A stretch of 64,000 nt of DNA from Sarcocystis neurona (lineage: Eukaryota > Apicomplexa > Conoidasida > Eucoccidiorida > Sarcocystidae), in assembly GCA_000727475.1 (NCBI GenBank), contig KL647307.1, forward strand, positions 1,874,580 through 1,938,579, given 5' to 3'. The notes below the pieces were generated by a model that made no database searches, was not told where the DNA came from, and saw nothing but the letters and a program-made list of their open reading frames with translations. Positions 1 through 11,880 of this stretch are shown in pieces. Position 1 is the stretch's first letter, and the number at the start of each line of letters is the position of its first letter. The position numbers and the translations under genes are program-made.

Positions 1-340
1 GGAGAGAGAGACAGGAAGAGGGAGACATAGACAGGGAGACAGGAAGAGAGAGAAACAGGGAGACAGGAACAGAGGTAGACAGGGGGACGGGAAGAGAGAC
101 AGGGAGACAGGAAGGGAGAGGCAGAGATGGGGGAGGGAGACAGAGACAGGAAGAGATGGAGACAGGGAGAGAGTGATAGGGAGACAGGAAGAGAGGGAGA
201 CAGGGAGAGAGTGATAGGGAGACAGGAAGAGAGGGAGACGGAGACAGGGAGACAGGAAGAGAGAGACAGGGGGGCAGGAAGGGAGAAAGGGAGACGGGAG
301 GAAAGAGAAGACGGAGACACAGACGCATTAAGTACGTCCC
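1..340. repeat. GA-rich degenerate minisatellite
   Basis: Purine-only stretch built from variants of GACAGGGAGACAGGAAGAGA, with a period of roughly 20 to 30 bases. The open frame across it (127-360) is a Glu/Arg/Gly repeat by-product and is not called as a gene. The same motif family recurs at 22560-22960 and, on the other strand, at 38555-39005. Confidence 0.85.
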
Positions 341-429
341 TCTCTCTTTCTTTTAGTTGAGGAAGCCTTCCGTCGAAGTACGTGTGTGGCGACGAGGACT
401 CCCACCCGTCTTTCTCCACACACACACAC

Positions 430-2100
430 GCACAGCTATCTAGCAATACTCATACATATATATATATATGGACACATAGGAGTACATATGTATATATATA
501 AATACTGGGCCGAGATATCTATATATGTATGTATATGTATGTTTACGTCTGGAAGTGAATTTTCTGCATGCAGTCCATCTTCGAAAATGTCGGCCAACAT
601 TTATTCCTGTCTTGCTGCTCGCACTTTTTCTCTTCTCCTCTTCTCCTCTCTCCCTTCCCTTCCCCCTACACTTCCCAACTTCTCCCGCGCCCCCATCGAC
701 TCCTTTTGATATCTATATTTATCGATATCTACCTAGATCTATCCATATATATATACAGTAAAATATACATATATGTGTACCTATATATATCTATATATGT
801 ATATCTACTTACCTATATCTATCCAACATCAACATGTCACTATCTATTAATCTACCTGTACCTATCTATACCTATCAATACCTCTCTATCTATATCCGCC
901 TATCTGTGTCTGCCCATATCCATCTATATATGTACATTAATCTACTTGAATCTATCTGTCTTCACATATCAAGTCATATCCACTTGTCTAAATCTATCCA
1001 AGAGCTATACAGCTTTATCTACCTGTATCTATCTACCTTTATCTACCTCTCTACATCTATACATCTATATTTATACATCTATCGACATCTATCTGTATCT
1101 ATATCTATGTATCTATATCTATGAATATCTACTCATATATATATATGTATGTCTGTATGTATGTATCTGCCTGTGTGTAAATCTATCCGTCTATCTCTAT
1201 CCTCATACATATATCCATCTGTTTATATCTACCTATCTATAACCATATCGACCTACATCTGCATCGACCTATATATATATATATATATATCTCTATATTG
1301 ACCTATATCTACATCTACCTCTCTATCTTAATCAATATATCTGTATCTATTTCTCCATACCGGTATCTATCTATCTATACCACCTATATCTACGCATCTA
1401 CATGTATGCAATATTTACTTATCTGTATCTATTCAATGTCTATCTATCTATACATCTATGCAATATTTACTTATCTGTATCTATTCAATGTCTATCTATC
1501 TATACATCTATGCAATATTTACTTATCTGCATCTATTCAATGTCTATCTATCTATATACCTATATATACATCTATACTTATATCTATATCTATATATCTA
1601 TATCTATATATCTACATATCTGTATCATCATATATATATATATCTATACCTGTATACCAATATATCAGTATCTCTATATCTATATATCTATACCTATATC
1701 TATATATATATATATATATATATCTATGTATGTCTACGTCTATATCTACATCTATATATCTGTATATCTATATCTGTATCTCTACACATATATATATATA
1801 TATATATCTATATATCTGTATATCTATATCTGTATTTATCTATACCTACCCAGTATCTATTTATCTGTATCTATCTACCTATATCTATCTATCTCCATTT
1901 ATTTATCTATACCTATCTATATCTATCTATCCATCTATATCTGTGTATACGCATATATATATGTTAATCCTTCTTCCTGTATACCTGTATTAGACCCATA
2001 GTCTATATCTGATATATGTATATATGTTCGACAGTATGTACGTAATTCCTATGTCATATTATATATATGTATATATGTGTGTAGTATGTATTATATTACT
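430..2100. repeat. TCTATA/TATACA microsatellite block
   Basis: About 1.7 kb of degenerate TCTATATC, TATATACA and CTATCTAT runs. It yields several overlapping Tyr/Ile/Leu-rich frames, which are low-complexity artefacts. A 52-bp tandem triplication sits inside it. No gene signal was seen. Confidence 0.85.
1406..1561. repeat. 52-bp tandem repeat, three copies
   Basis: The segment beginning ATGCAATATTTACTTATCTG occurs at 1406, 1458 and 1510, giving an exact 52-base period. Copies differ at very few positions (for example GTATC against GCATC in the third). Confidence 0.9.
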
Positions 2101-3480
2101 TATATTTATATGTATGAGACATCATGTATATATGGAAGTATATGTGGAGGTAGAGAGAAGCGGGTGTACGAAGCAGAGTGAGACATAAATATATCAGAGA
2201 AGCATCTACACCTTCATACAAATATATATATATATATATGTTTCTCCTTATATGTGTACACATACATATATATATATATATGTATACGCATGTAGTACAA
2301 GATATATGACACAGAAGTAGGCGTGGAACAACAGAGAGAAAGGAGCAGAAGTCGAAGAAAACTTCGGAGGATGAGTTTCTACAAATCAAATGAAAAAGAG
2401 AGTCAGACTTACTTCTATACCTCAACATCAAAAATACATATATCTGTGTGTTTGTGTCTGCATACATACATGTATATATATAGATGTATACGTGTATATC
2501 TATATATGTACATATATGCGGTAGGGAGAGAGTCAGTTCTATGCATCAACATACATATACATATATGTGTATATATATACGTATGTGACGGTAGCTACCT
2601 ATTTAATACAACGCGAGGATAAACAGAGAAGGTACAGAGAGAGACGCAGTCTATTCCTAGCCGCTGTTCATAAACACAGAAACATATATAGATATATAAA
2701 GTTAGATATAAAACTTTGAAGAACGAGCAACAGGTATGCTTCTATACGTGAACAGCTACATATACACACAGAGGGAGAGAGTGACGGCGAGGGACCGAAA
2801 GATATATATATGTATACATATGTATGCATGCAGATATATAGATAGATATATATAGGTATAGAGAGAGATATATATATATAGACGAATAGGCATACAGATG
2901 TATATATAGATGGATAAACAGAGAGACAAATACAAATAGATAGATATAAACAGTCGTAGACAGACAGGTAGATATACATATAGATACAGATAAATAGACG
3001 GACGCATGTAGATAGACAGAGTTATAGATATGTAAAAACACATATACATATATATATGCCCGTAGCTACATATATACTTCAACGTAGAAGTAGACACAGA
3101 ATACAGAGGCAGGCAGCCCTACCTGCCGTTGCAGTGCCAGTACACACAAATACATATATAGAGAGAGATAGATATGTAGACTTTTGTATATGAATTAACA
3201 GATATAAAGACAGAGAGATACGGATGAACAGCTATAAATTGGAAAGGTACATAATGACACACAGGTGGGTTCATACACATACACAAAGATATATATAGAC
3301 AGACAGATAGACTGGCATATATACGCACATTCATATACATATGTATATATATAAAGATAGATAGATTTATATACAAACACATATATATATGTATAAATAT
3401 ATTGGAGGGCATGTGTTTTCTTGTGTGGACGTGGAAACGGTCCAACAACTCTGCGTCGATAAAGTGGAAGCCTCTGCCTT
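2100..3480. repeat. TA/GA microsatellite block without a gene
   Basis: Alternating TATATA, ATAGATAG and CATATATA runs with short non-repetitive islands. One island at 2310-2410 is purine-rich. No frame shows protein-like composition. Confidence 0.7.
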
Positions 3481-3484
3481 CCCT

Positions 3485-3652
3485 TCACCGCGCATGAGGA
3501 CCAGAAATCATCTCCTCAAGAAAAGCAGACAGAAAGACGCACCGGACCAACAAGTTGAGGAACTCTGCTTCTTTGTCGACATTCTCCACCAAATCGCAGA
3601 GGGCAGCAGTCTTCGTATGAAGCCCGTTCCCATCTACTTGACCTCCTGGAGC
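3485..3652 (-). CDS. candidate 3' exon near the glycosyltransferase gene
   Basis: The minus strand has a protein-like stretch here of about 55 residues, rich in Leu, Glu and Val (it contains AALCDLVENVDKEAEFLN), flanked by microsatellite. An AG lies just upstream at the edge of the satellite. It follows the glycosyltransferase exon at 4015-4099 in the right orientation. The frame needed here does not match the phase-0 end of that exon, so a direct join does not work. It could belong to the same gene through an unseen exon, to another gene, or be chance. Confidence 0.25.
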   Translation of the reverse strand, partial: APGGQVDGNGLHTKTAALCDLVENVDKEAEFLNLLVRCVFLSAFLEEMISGPHAR

Positions 3653-4014
3653 TACACATATACATATATATATATATGTATGTGGACTTGTATATGTGGA
3701 CGTGTATATATAGACACATACATATGTGTGCGTATATTTATATATCTCTCTATATACTATATAGAGATGGTATATATATGTAACATACATATATATATGT
3801 GCTTATGTATGGAAGAACGTACGTGGAAGTGGACACGGCTGGAGAGATATACGCCGCAGGCCAACGAACAAAAAACGAAGAGGAGGCGCCCAGGTGCAGC
3901 ACGAAAACGCGAGACGCAGCCAGACCCACGCACACGAGTTTCTCTGCTCTTTTCTTGAGGAAAACTGAACTTTCCTTCTATATGTTTGACCAAAGAAATC
4001 TCCCCGTTTCTCAC

Positions 4015-4099
4015 CGTCAACAGCTGCCTTATGTCGTCGTATCGATAAATGCTGCAGCTCACGTCAAAAGGCATCCCGTAGTCTTTCAACCGACCCTCT
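4015..4099 (-). CDS. glycosyltransferase, 85-bp exon
   Basis: Acceptor CTGCTCAG before 4099 and donor TTGACG/GTGAGA at 4015. The two bases left by the upstream exon complete an Arg codon. The exon then reads EGRLKDYGMPFDVSCSIYRY and onward, matching the expected late block of the family. It ends in phase 0. Confidence 0.75.
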
Positions 4100-7000
4100 C
4101 TGAGCAGCACCACCCCCACCAGCTCACAACAGCAACAAAACATGTATGTATATATTTGGCACCTACAGAAGTATACACATATACATAATGTACGGAAAAA
4201 GAGAAAGGCCGCCACGTATATACGTACATATACACATACGACGTGGAGGGCCACCGAGACAGATATATAATATACAGAGAAAAAGAGAAAGACTTCCACG
4301 TATACATATAAATTATACCTGTAGATTTGTACGGAGCGTAGATCCACCAATACATATATCTGTGTAACATGTAGACAAGTATATATACATATGTATGTGT
4401 AATAAACAGGAACAGAGAAAGAACCTAACATGTACATATGTATATACGATACGTAGAGCCACCGAGGTATATATATATATATATATGTACCACGCTTATA
4501 CATATATACATATAATTTATAGACAGAGCAACCAAGGTTCCACCTATTTACATATATATATATATATACACGTATACACGCATATATATATATGTATTAT
4601 ATGTAGAGCCACGGAGGGATACATCTATATGTATAGGTGAGAGAGGCAAATATGAATATACATGTGTACAAGAGAGACGCACGACTGAAGGAAAAAACCT
4701 CCTGGGAGACAGAAACAGAAAGTGAAAAAGGGAGAAGGAAAAGAAATTCAGCAGCACAGAGAAGAGCAGCAACAGAGACAAGAAGCTGTGCAGCAACATC
4801 TGCCGCAGAGACACCCTGCCGTCGCTGCAGCAAGGAAAGCAGCAGAGATAAGTGGGGAGAGACGGAGAAGAAGAAGCAAAAGAGAAGAAGCGCGCCAGAC
4901 GAGGAGGACACGTGGCCACTCTGCGCATGCAAATACTTCTTCTCTACGCATTTCTGTCGGTACACATATGCACCAGCGCCCTCTGGTGTGTAGATCACGA
5001 GACGTCAGCAGCATGGCGGGCAGCTGCTACGGACGTGTCGGTGACTTATACGCGTACCGCTTCAGCAGCAGAAAAAACGACTGCAGGACGTTCTCGTTTG
5101 TTGGCTTTGCCGACCCCCTTGCTGCAGCGGCCTCAGCAGCAGAGGTACGCAGAGAGGCAGCAGCAGCAGCAACGGGAGAAAAAGGCGAACAAGCAGCAGA
5201 AACAGCTGAAGCAGGAGCTGGAACAAGAGCAGCGGGCAACGAAGAAGTAGCAGGTGGAGCAGGAGCAGCAGGTGGAGCAGGAGCAGCAGGTGGAGCAGGA
5301 GCAGCAGGCGGAAAAGAAGAAGAAAAACCAGCAGCAGACGCAGGAGAAGCAGCCGATGGAGCAGAGGTAGCAGACGAGTAAGACGAAACAGAAAGACAAG
5401 GACGAGACGCAGAAGCAGGCGTAGCGGAAGGAGGAGGAGGAGAAGGTCGGCGTGCAGCGGCGATATTCGTTTGGAGCGGGTGTGGTGGAGAGCCGGTAGT
5501 ACTAGAACAAGAAGAAGGTGTGGGCGAAGGAAAATAGGGGAGACAGCGAGGAAGAAGCGGCAGCAGAAAAGCAGACGGCTGAGAAAATTCAACTCCTAGG
5601 TGAAGACGAGGTGTAACAAGCAGTACGTCTGCGCGCTGCTGCAGCAGCTGCAGCGCATGCAGCAGCAGCAAGTGGCTGTCCGTATTGCCTCTGCTGCAGC
5701 GCAGCAGTTGCTGCTGTCGCCAACGAAGTCGATGAGGGCAATTTTTCCCGTCCGTTTGTTGCAGCCCTCCATCTTGCTGCCGCGTCTTCTTCTCCTTCAC
5801 GGCGACGAATCCTTGCCCGCAAGACGGCTGCTGCTGTGCCTGCTGCTCCTGCGGCTGGCCGAGTCGTAACTGCCGCTGCAGTGGCAGCACGGGTCCTATT
5901 GCCGCCTGCAGCTGCAGAGCAGCCTCCTGCTGCAGAACAGGCTGCTGCTGCAGAACAGGCTGCTGCTGCAGAACAGGCTGCTGCTGCTGAACAGGCTCGT
6001 GCTGCAGAACAGGCTCCTGCGGCAGAACAGGCTCCTGCTGCAGAACAGGCTGCTGCGGCTGCGAGGGGAGTTGCTGCTTTTTCTCTCTCTTCTTCTTCTT
6101 TCTCTTTCTCTGCCGATGGGAGGGCTGCTCTTGCAGGGGCTGTGGCATGCCGTCATTCAGCAGCTGGCGATTTTCTGCAGCTGCATGCGGATACAGCCAC
6201 ACGCAGTCATCTACGAAAAGTAGCACATGTGTGTAGTCTCTTCCTCCTCCTCCTCCTGCTGTCCTCCGTCCTTGTCGCTGCTGCTGATTATAAGGAAATG
6301 CTGCTGCTGCTGTTGCGGCGGGGGACAAACTGCAGCTGCAGCACTGCTGAAGAACCAGTCGCTGCAGTAGGCAAGCAAACGAGTGCGCCTTGCCTCCCGT
6401 ATTCTTTGCCAGTACCCTGCTGCTGCTGCCGTCGCCTCTGTTGCTGCTACTGACACTTCTCCTGCCGCTGCTGCAGTTGAAGCCTCTGTCGCTGCTGCTG
6501 CTGCGACGTCTTCTGCCGCTGTTGGTGGTTCTCCCGCTGCTGGTGCTACTGGCGCTTCTGCTGCTGTTGACGGCACGTCCGCTGCTGCTGCTGCTGTTTG
6601 TCCTTTGCGGCTTGCTGAAAGTCTTCCTACGCATGTTGCTGCTGCTGTGCCGCGGCAAGCCCCGCGCCATGCAGCCGCTCGTGCTGCTCTGTAGTCGAGC
6701 GGGGGAACCGCTGCTGCTGTTGCTGGGACCTCCGCTTGGCAAACAAAAAGAAGATCTGCTACTCTCCGAGCCACTACGCGTCCCGCTGCTGCTGCTGCTG
6801 TGACCGATGCTGCTGCTGTTGCTCCTGCTGCTGCTTCCTTCCGTCTTGATGCCACTGCTTTCCTCTCTGCCACGGCTCCTGCTGCTGCTTCTCCTCCTCC
6901 TGCTGCTGCGGCTTCTGCTGCCACTGCTGTGTTCTTTGCTGCTGCTGCTGCTGCTCGTGAGGTCTCCGCTTTCTCGGTGGAATTGCAGTGTACGTACACC

Positions 7001-8068
7001 GTAAGGTTGTTTGGCACGTCTTTTCTCTGCGTCAAGAAGCAGGAGCGAGAGCAGCTTTTCCACCCGCTTATACGAAGCAGCAAACGCAGAAGAGGAAGCT
7101 TTGTACATTATATGGATGTGGAGAGCTACGCATTCGCCGACAACAAATTCCACGTGTTCCTCTCCACTCTCCGTCTCCTGTCGAACCTGCTGCTGTTGCT
7201 GCTGCACTTGCTGCTGCTGCGCTTGCTGCTGTTGCACTTGCTGCTGTTGCACTTGCTGCTGTTGTGCTTGCTGCTGTTGCACTGGCTGCTGTTGTGCTTG
7301 CTGCTGTTGCCGTTGCACTTCCTCCTGCTTCTGCTGCTGCTGCTGCTGTTGCACTTCGTCCGGCTTCTGCTGCTGTTGCTGCTGCGCTTGATGGTGGTGT
7401 TGCTGTTGCTGACGCTGCTGCTGTTGCTGGTGCTGCAGCGGCTGGTGGTTGTCCAGAACTTGCAACGCATGCAAGAAGGAGTGGAGAGACAGGAAGAGCT
7501 GGGAAGGTCGATCCTTCGAGAAGATAAGGACCAACACCGAGAAGCCTGCCTGTTGCTGCCGAGAAACACGCCGTGCATCTCGCCCATGAAAAGACGAGAA
7601 AGAAGTAGGTGAAGGTCGAGGGAGACAAAGAGATGGACAGGAAGGAGGAGAAGAGAAACTAAGAGAAGGAAGTGACGGTGAACCAGTCGGCACAGGTGGT
7701 GCTTCTGCGTCCGAAGGGACAGCAGCGGTAGCTGCGGCAGCAACAAGAGTAGCACCAGCAACGACAGGAGTAGCAGCAGCGGCAGCAGCAGCAGCACCAG
7801 TAGCACCAGCAGCAGCAACAGGAGCAGCAGCAGCAACAGGAGCAGCAGCAGCAACAGGAGCAGCAGCAGCAACAGGAGCAGCAGCAGCAACAGGAGGAGC
7901 GGCAGCAGCAGTAGCAGCAGCAAAAGCTGCTTCATACGCTGCTGCGTTTGGCGCTCGAGCAGCCATAGGAGAAGGCATGCAGAGGGCTGGGCGGCGAGCA
8001 GCAGCAGCCGAAGGAAAGGCAGCAGCAAAGTCCAGGATCTGCAGCAGGGACTGCTGGCGCTCCAACAT
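4015..8068 (-). CDS. putative GT-A type glycosyltransferase with long amino-acid repeats
   Basis: Two phase-compatible exons, 8068-5058 and 4099-4015; the 3' end is unresolved. Conserved blocks in order: a beta-strand and SKDRP motif (VLVLIFSKDRPSQLFLSLHS, residues about 170-200), an IMYKASSSAFAASY block (about 310-330), LQFHRESGDL (about 355), LLFVDDCVWLYP (about 615-625, the likely metal/nucleotide-sugar DxD-like acidic pair), a hydrophobic block near 795-825, and across the intron LKDYGMPFDVSCSIYRYDD. This order resembles sugar transferases that use nucleotide sugars; donor and acceptor are unknown. Between blocks lie poly-Gln, poly-Ser, Pro-Gln and Ala-Pro tracts. ATG 8068 follows directly on CTACAG, which could be a 3' splice site, so earlier exons may exist. 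No signal anchor is visible in the part seen. Confidence 0.7.
4150..4640. repeat. degenerate repeat in glycosyltransferase intron
   Basis: TA satellite carrying diverged copies of GTAGAGCCACCGAGG near 4235, 4335, 4448, 4520 and 4602, and two copies of a GAGAAAGnnnnCCACGTATA motif near 4200 and 4280. It lies inside the 4100-5057 intron. Confidence 0.6.
5058..8068 (-). CDS. glycosyltransferase, large exon
   Basis: Uninterrupted 1003-codon frame ending at a GAAGCG/GTACGC donor that leaves two bases (phase 2). Repeat-encoded segments cover roughly residues 25-100 (Ala/Val/Pro), 200-295 (Gln), 365-600 (Ser), 630-790 (Gln/Pro) and 870-985 (Ala/Pro). CAG tracts alone keep all six frames open, so the evidence is the five conserved blocks, not the frame length. 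Confidence 0.75.
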
Positions 8069-8099
8069 CTGTAGCGGGGCGACCGAGCGCTAGTGAGGC

Positions 8100-9240
8100 A
8101 GCAGCAGCAGCAGTAAAAACTGCTGTTGAGAAGTTTCAGCAGCTGCGCGTGGAAGGAGAAGAGCAGCAAAAGCGGCAGAAGACGGCTGTCGGCAAGCAGT
8201 TGCTTTACGATAAGCAGCAGCAGCAACAACAGACCCGACGACAGTAGAAGCTGGGCTGGAGGACCAGCTGCAACAACACTAGCTGCAGCAGCAGAACCCC
8301 AAAGTCCAGCGTTTGCTGAAGAAGCAGCAGCAGCTGCTGCCGCAGCTAAGGAACGGTCAACAGCTGCTCCAGCAGCAACCGAAGAAGACGGTAGTGATGC
8401 AGGCTTAAGAGCTGCATGCGCGTGCAAGCAGCAGCGGCAGCGGTTGTTGAAGCGGCAGCGGAAATATCAAACGCTCGCCCTCTTATGTCAACCGGGGGAA
8501 GCGGAGAGGGGGGGAAGTGGCAGAGCAGCAAAAATTCGAACAGACGAAGAGGAAGCCGCTGTAACGTCGGTAGAAGCAGCAGCAAGGGCAACACCAGCAC
8601 CAGCAGGAGGAGGTGGAGGAACAGCAGCAGCAGCAGCACAAACAGCAGTAGAAACTGCAGGAGCAGCAGGAACTGCAGGAGCAGCAGGAACTGCAGGAGC
8701 AGCAGGAACTGCAGGAGCGGCACCAGCAGGAGCACCAGCAGCAGGAGCACCAGCAGCTGGAGCACCAGCAGCTGGAGCACCAGCAGCAGGAGCACCAGCA
8801 GCAGGAGTAGCAGCAGCAGGAGCAACAGCACCAGAACGAGCAGCAGCAGGAGCAGCAGCAGCAGCCCGAACGAGGATCGTCAGGGAGGCCGGTCCAGGAG
8901 GAGCAGCGGCAGTTACTTGGAGTGCAGCAGAAGAGCTGGAAAAGTCGCGTATCCGCAGCAGCAGAAGCACAAGCTCGCGCAGCTGTGGACGCAGAACAAC
9001 CGTCGTAGCAGCAGAACGATGCGCAGCAGCACCAGCGTCAGCAGACGAAGCAGAAGAAGGAGACGCAAAAGTAGCAGAGTACGCAGCAGCAGCAACCTGG
9101 AAGCAGGACAAGGACGTAGCAGCAGCAGAGGAGGAGGAGGAAGAGAAAGAAGAAAAGGCAGCTGCAGCAGCAGCAGAGGAGGAGGAGCAGGAAGACGAAG
9201 ACGAAGAGGAGGAGGAGGAGGTAGCAGCAGCGGCAAATAA
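8100..9240. repeat. CAG-rich tract (plus strand)
   Basis: About 1.1 kb dominated by CAG/GCA/AGC on the plus strand, including tandem GGAGCAGCAGGAACTGCA units at 8650-8720 and GGAGCACCAGCAGCA units at 8730-8800. Both strands are open for hundreds of codons, as expected for CAG repeats. No conserved domain was found. It may be an upstream intron or untranslated part of the glycosyltransferase gene, or part of another gene. A short TA/GA satellite follows at 9250-9370. Confidence 0.7.
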
Positions 9241-9369
9241 TGCGGCCCCCCCCATACATATAGAGAGAGAGAGAGGTGGGGCACACATAGATAGAGAGAT
9301 AGATATGGATTTATATATGGAAATAAATACGACTAGATAGAGAGAGAGATATACATGGCTGTGCTCGTG

Positions 9370-11880
9370 TCTGTGTCTGTGTATGTGGAGGCGAATTCAG
9401 GAGGAGAGAGCAAAATATAGAGGAAAAGAGGGAGGGAAAGGGAAAGACGTAAAGACACAGATGCGCCTTCAAGATAGATTTATAGTGAAAGAGTTTACTG
9501 GCAAGAGCAGCGATCGACTTGGACAGAAAGGAAGCGGGGAAAAGACGTTTTCTTTGCTGCTGGTTGTCTCCATGAACGACAGCAGCAGAGGCCTGGGGAC
9601 GCCCCTTTGAGGCTCCTCCCTTCTCCTCTCCCTGCTGCTGCTGCTGTTGTAACGCAGTTGCTGCTGCTGCTCCTCTCTCCCGTGTCGCCGCCGACGCCTC
9701 CTGCTGCCGTCCACGCACCGGACAGGCGCGGCTGCGAGGAGGTACGTGGCTGCTGCTGCTGGCGGATGTTGCTGCTGGCGCATGTTGCTGCTGCGAGCAG
9801 TCGCTGCTAGGAAGATGCCGCTGGTCTTGAGCCTGCCGCAGCTGCAGCAGCAGAGGCTCCTGCTACTGTCTTTGCAACCGTCCTCCTGGTGTGGCTCTCC
9901 CAAGGAAATCTTCTGGTGCCGCACGGAGAAGCCTGCGTCTGCTATTTCTCCACTTTTGCCGCATCTCTGCGGCTCGCGGTGGTGCTGCTGCTGCTGTCAG
10001 GGACACTGTCGCTGTCGAAGCCGACCTGCGGCTAATGCAACGTACGGAGCCCCTGCTGCTGCTGCTAGCGATGCTGCTGCTGCTGCTGACGATGCTGCTG
10101 CTGCTGCTGACGATGCTGCTGCTGCTGACGATGCTGCTGCTGCTGTTGCTGACGATGCTGCTGCTGCTGACGATGTTGCTGCTGCTGACGACGATGCTGC
10201 TGCTGTTGAGGATGCCCCTGTTGACGCTGTTGATGGGGAGGCTGGCTGGAGGGATGCTGCAGCTGTTTCACACAGATGCTGCTGCTCATAGGGATGCTGC
10301 TGCTGCTGCTGCTGCAGGGACTGCTGCTGTTCCGGCTGCTTCTTCTACTGCTAGACCAGTGACGCTGGACGCGCTGCTTCGACTGCTGTGCTGCAATTAG
10401 GACCGGAGCTGCTACTGGCGGTGGTGCTGCTTCTGCTACTGCAGTGTCACATGGGCCGCATCTGGTGCTGGAAAGTGTGCTGCTGCTGTCACCGAGGCGT
10501 TGCCTGCGCTGTTGCTGCTGCTGTCTCGCATCTGCTTCTGTTGAGGATGCTTTTTCTGCTGCTGGCGCTGCTGAATGGCGTGCTGCTGAGTGAAGGTCTA
10601 AGCAGACTTCTGCTGCAGCACCTGCTGTTGCTGCTGCGTGTGGCCCTGCTGCTGCTCCTGCCGCATGTGGCGCTGCTGCTGCTGTGTGCTGGAGCATGAC
10701 CTCGTGCATCCGGCTGCAGCGCCCTTTTTTTGTTAGGGTCGTGCAGTCCTTGCCGCTGTTTCCATCCCCGTCTGAGAATTTTGTCGACTTTTTCTCCTTG
10801 CTTTCCCTTCCGCTGCTGTATTCAGTGCTGCTTCTGCGTACTCATTATGCTGCATGTGCTGTCCTTTGTTCGTAGCTGCTGCTGTGCTGCATGCAAGCCG
10901 GCGGACAGAGTCACCAAGAAGCAGCCGGAGCACCAGCAGCAGCCGCATCTCCAGTAGAGATGTGTCCGATAGTTTCTTCCTCTTTTACTCGGGATAAGTC
11001 TACCAGAAGAAACTCTCTTTGAAGAACTTTCACTTCTCTTTGCGGGAATGCGTCCGCGTCCGGGGTGTGCTGCTGCAGGCAACGGCGTGGACGGACTATT
11101 TTCCTACGTGGCAACGACCGCACACACTCGCAGCTAGCTACAGGGCCCTGCTTGTGGTAAAAGAGAGATTTCTCTGCTTTTCTCCGCATGGTTATCTTCC
11201 CAATTTTCCCTTTGGCTTACTGGCTTACAACACACGTCCGCTGCTGGTGACGAAAGGAAGGAAAGCGCTGCGCACGCAAAAGCAAAAGCAGCAGCCACTC
11301 GGCCACCGCATGCACCGCTCTTTCTGCTGCGCCCGCGGTCTGCGGCTGTTGTTGCCGTGGCCAAGTCTTGTGTCAACGCTGCTGTATCTATTCTGATGTG
11401 CTGCTGCTCACGCTGTCGGTAGGTGGTGGTGCTGTTGACGCTGGTGTGCTGCCCTGGGCTATGCCACTCTTCTGCTGCTACTTTTTCTGCGGCTGCTGCC
11501 GCTCCGAGAAGGACGGCGTGTCACGACACCGCTGCTGCCGTCGTCTGCTGGGTGCATCTGCTGCGATGCTTCTGGTGCTCTGTGCGCCGCCGCCTCCGCT
11601 GCGGAGGTCATTGCGGCTGCTGCTGCTGGGTGGGCGGGTGGATTGCAGTGGTGCCGCCGGTGCTGCTGCTGCTGCTCCTGCGTGGGTGTGGCCATCTGCT
11701 ATTGAACGTGTCGCTGCCGCGCAGGAGCTTCCTGAGGCTGCAGCAGATGCTGCTCTTGGACCACTACTGCGGAAAGTCGCACAGTGCAGCTGCTGCTGAC
11801 ATTGCTGTTGCCCAACTGCTGCACCGTCCGATGCGCTGCCACGCGGTTGTTGCTTCTGGCTTCATCTGCTCAGTGAAATG
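9370..11880. other. CTG-rich region, gene content unresolved
   Basis: CTG runs on the plus strand mean CAG on the minus strand, the usual coding sense in this window, but no conserved domain was found. The most protein-like minus-strand stretch is about 11060-10950 (it includes PQREVKVLQREFLLVDLSRV). A 12-base minisatellite at 10055-10215 reads poly-Gln-His on the minus strand. Minus-strand frames at 9311-9718 and 11459-11695 are also open. These could be exons of one repeat-rich gene upstream of the glycosyltransferase, or its 5' part. Confidence 0.4.
10055..10215. repeat. CTGCTGCTGACGATG minisatellite
   Basis: About ten tandem units of GATGCTGCTGCTGCTGAC with variable numbers of CTG. The minus strand reads as repeated His plus four or five Gln. 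Confidence 0.85.

Noticed and set aside
430..2001. Long Tyr/Ile/Leu/Ser-rich open frames (up to 231 codons)
   Set aside because: They are read from TATATC satellite. All frames overlap, none has non-repetitive sequence, and the same pattern appears in every TA satellite of the window.
7126..8427. 433-codon minus-strand poly-Leu/Asn-Ser frame overlapping the glycosyltransferase exon
   Set aside because: It is a frame shadow of the same CAG tract. The other frame carries the conserved glycosyltransferase blocks.
8126..9340. 404-codon plus-strand Ala-rich frame
   Set aside because: Pure CAG repeats contain no stop in any of six frames, so length is not evidence. No conserved block is present on either strand.
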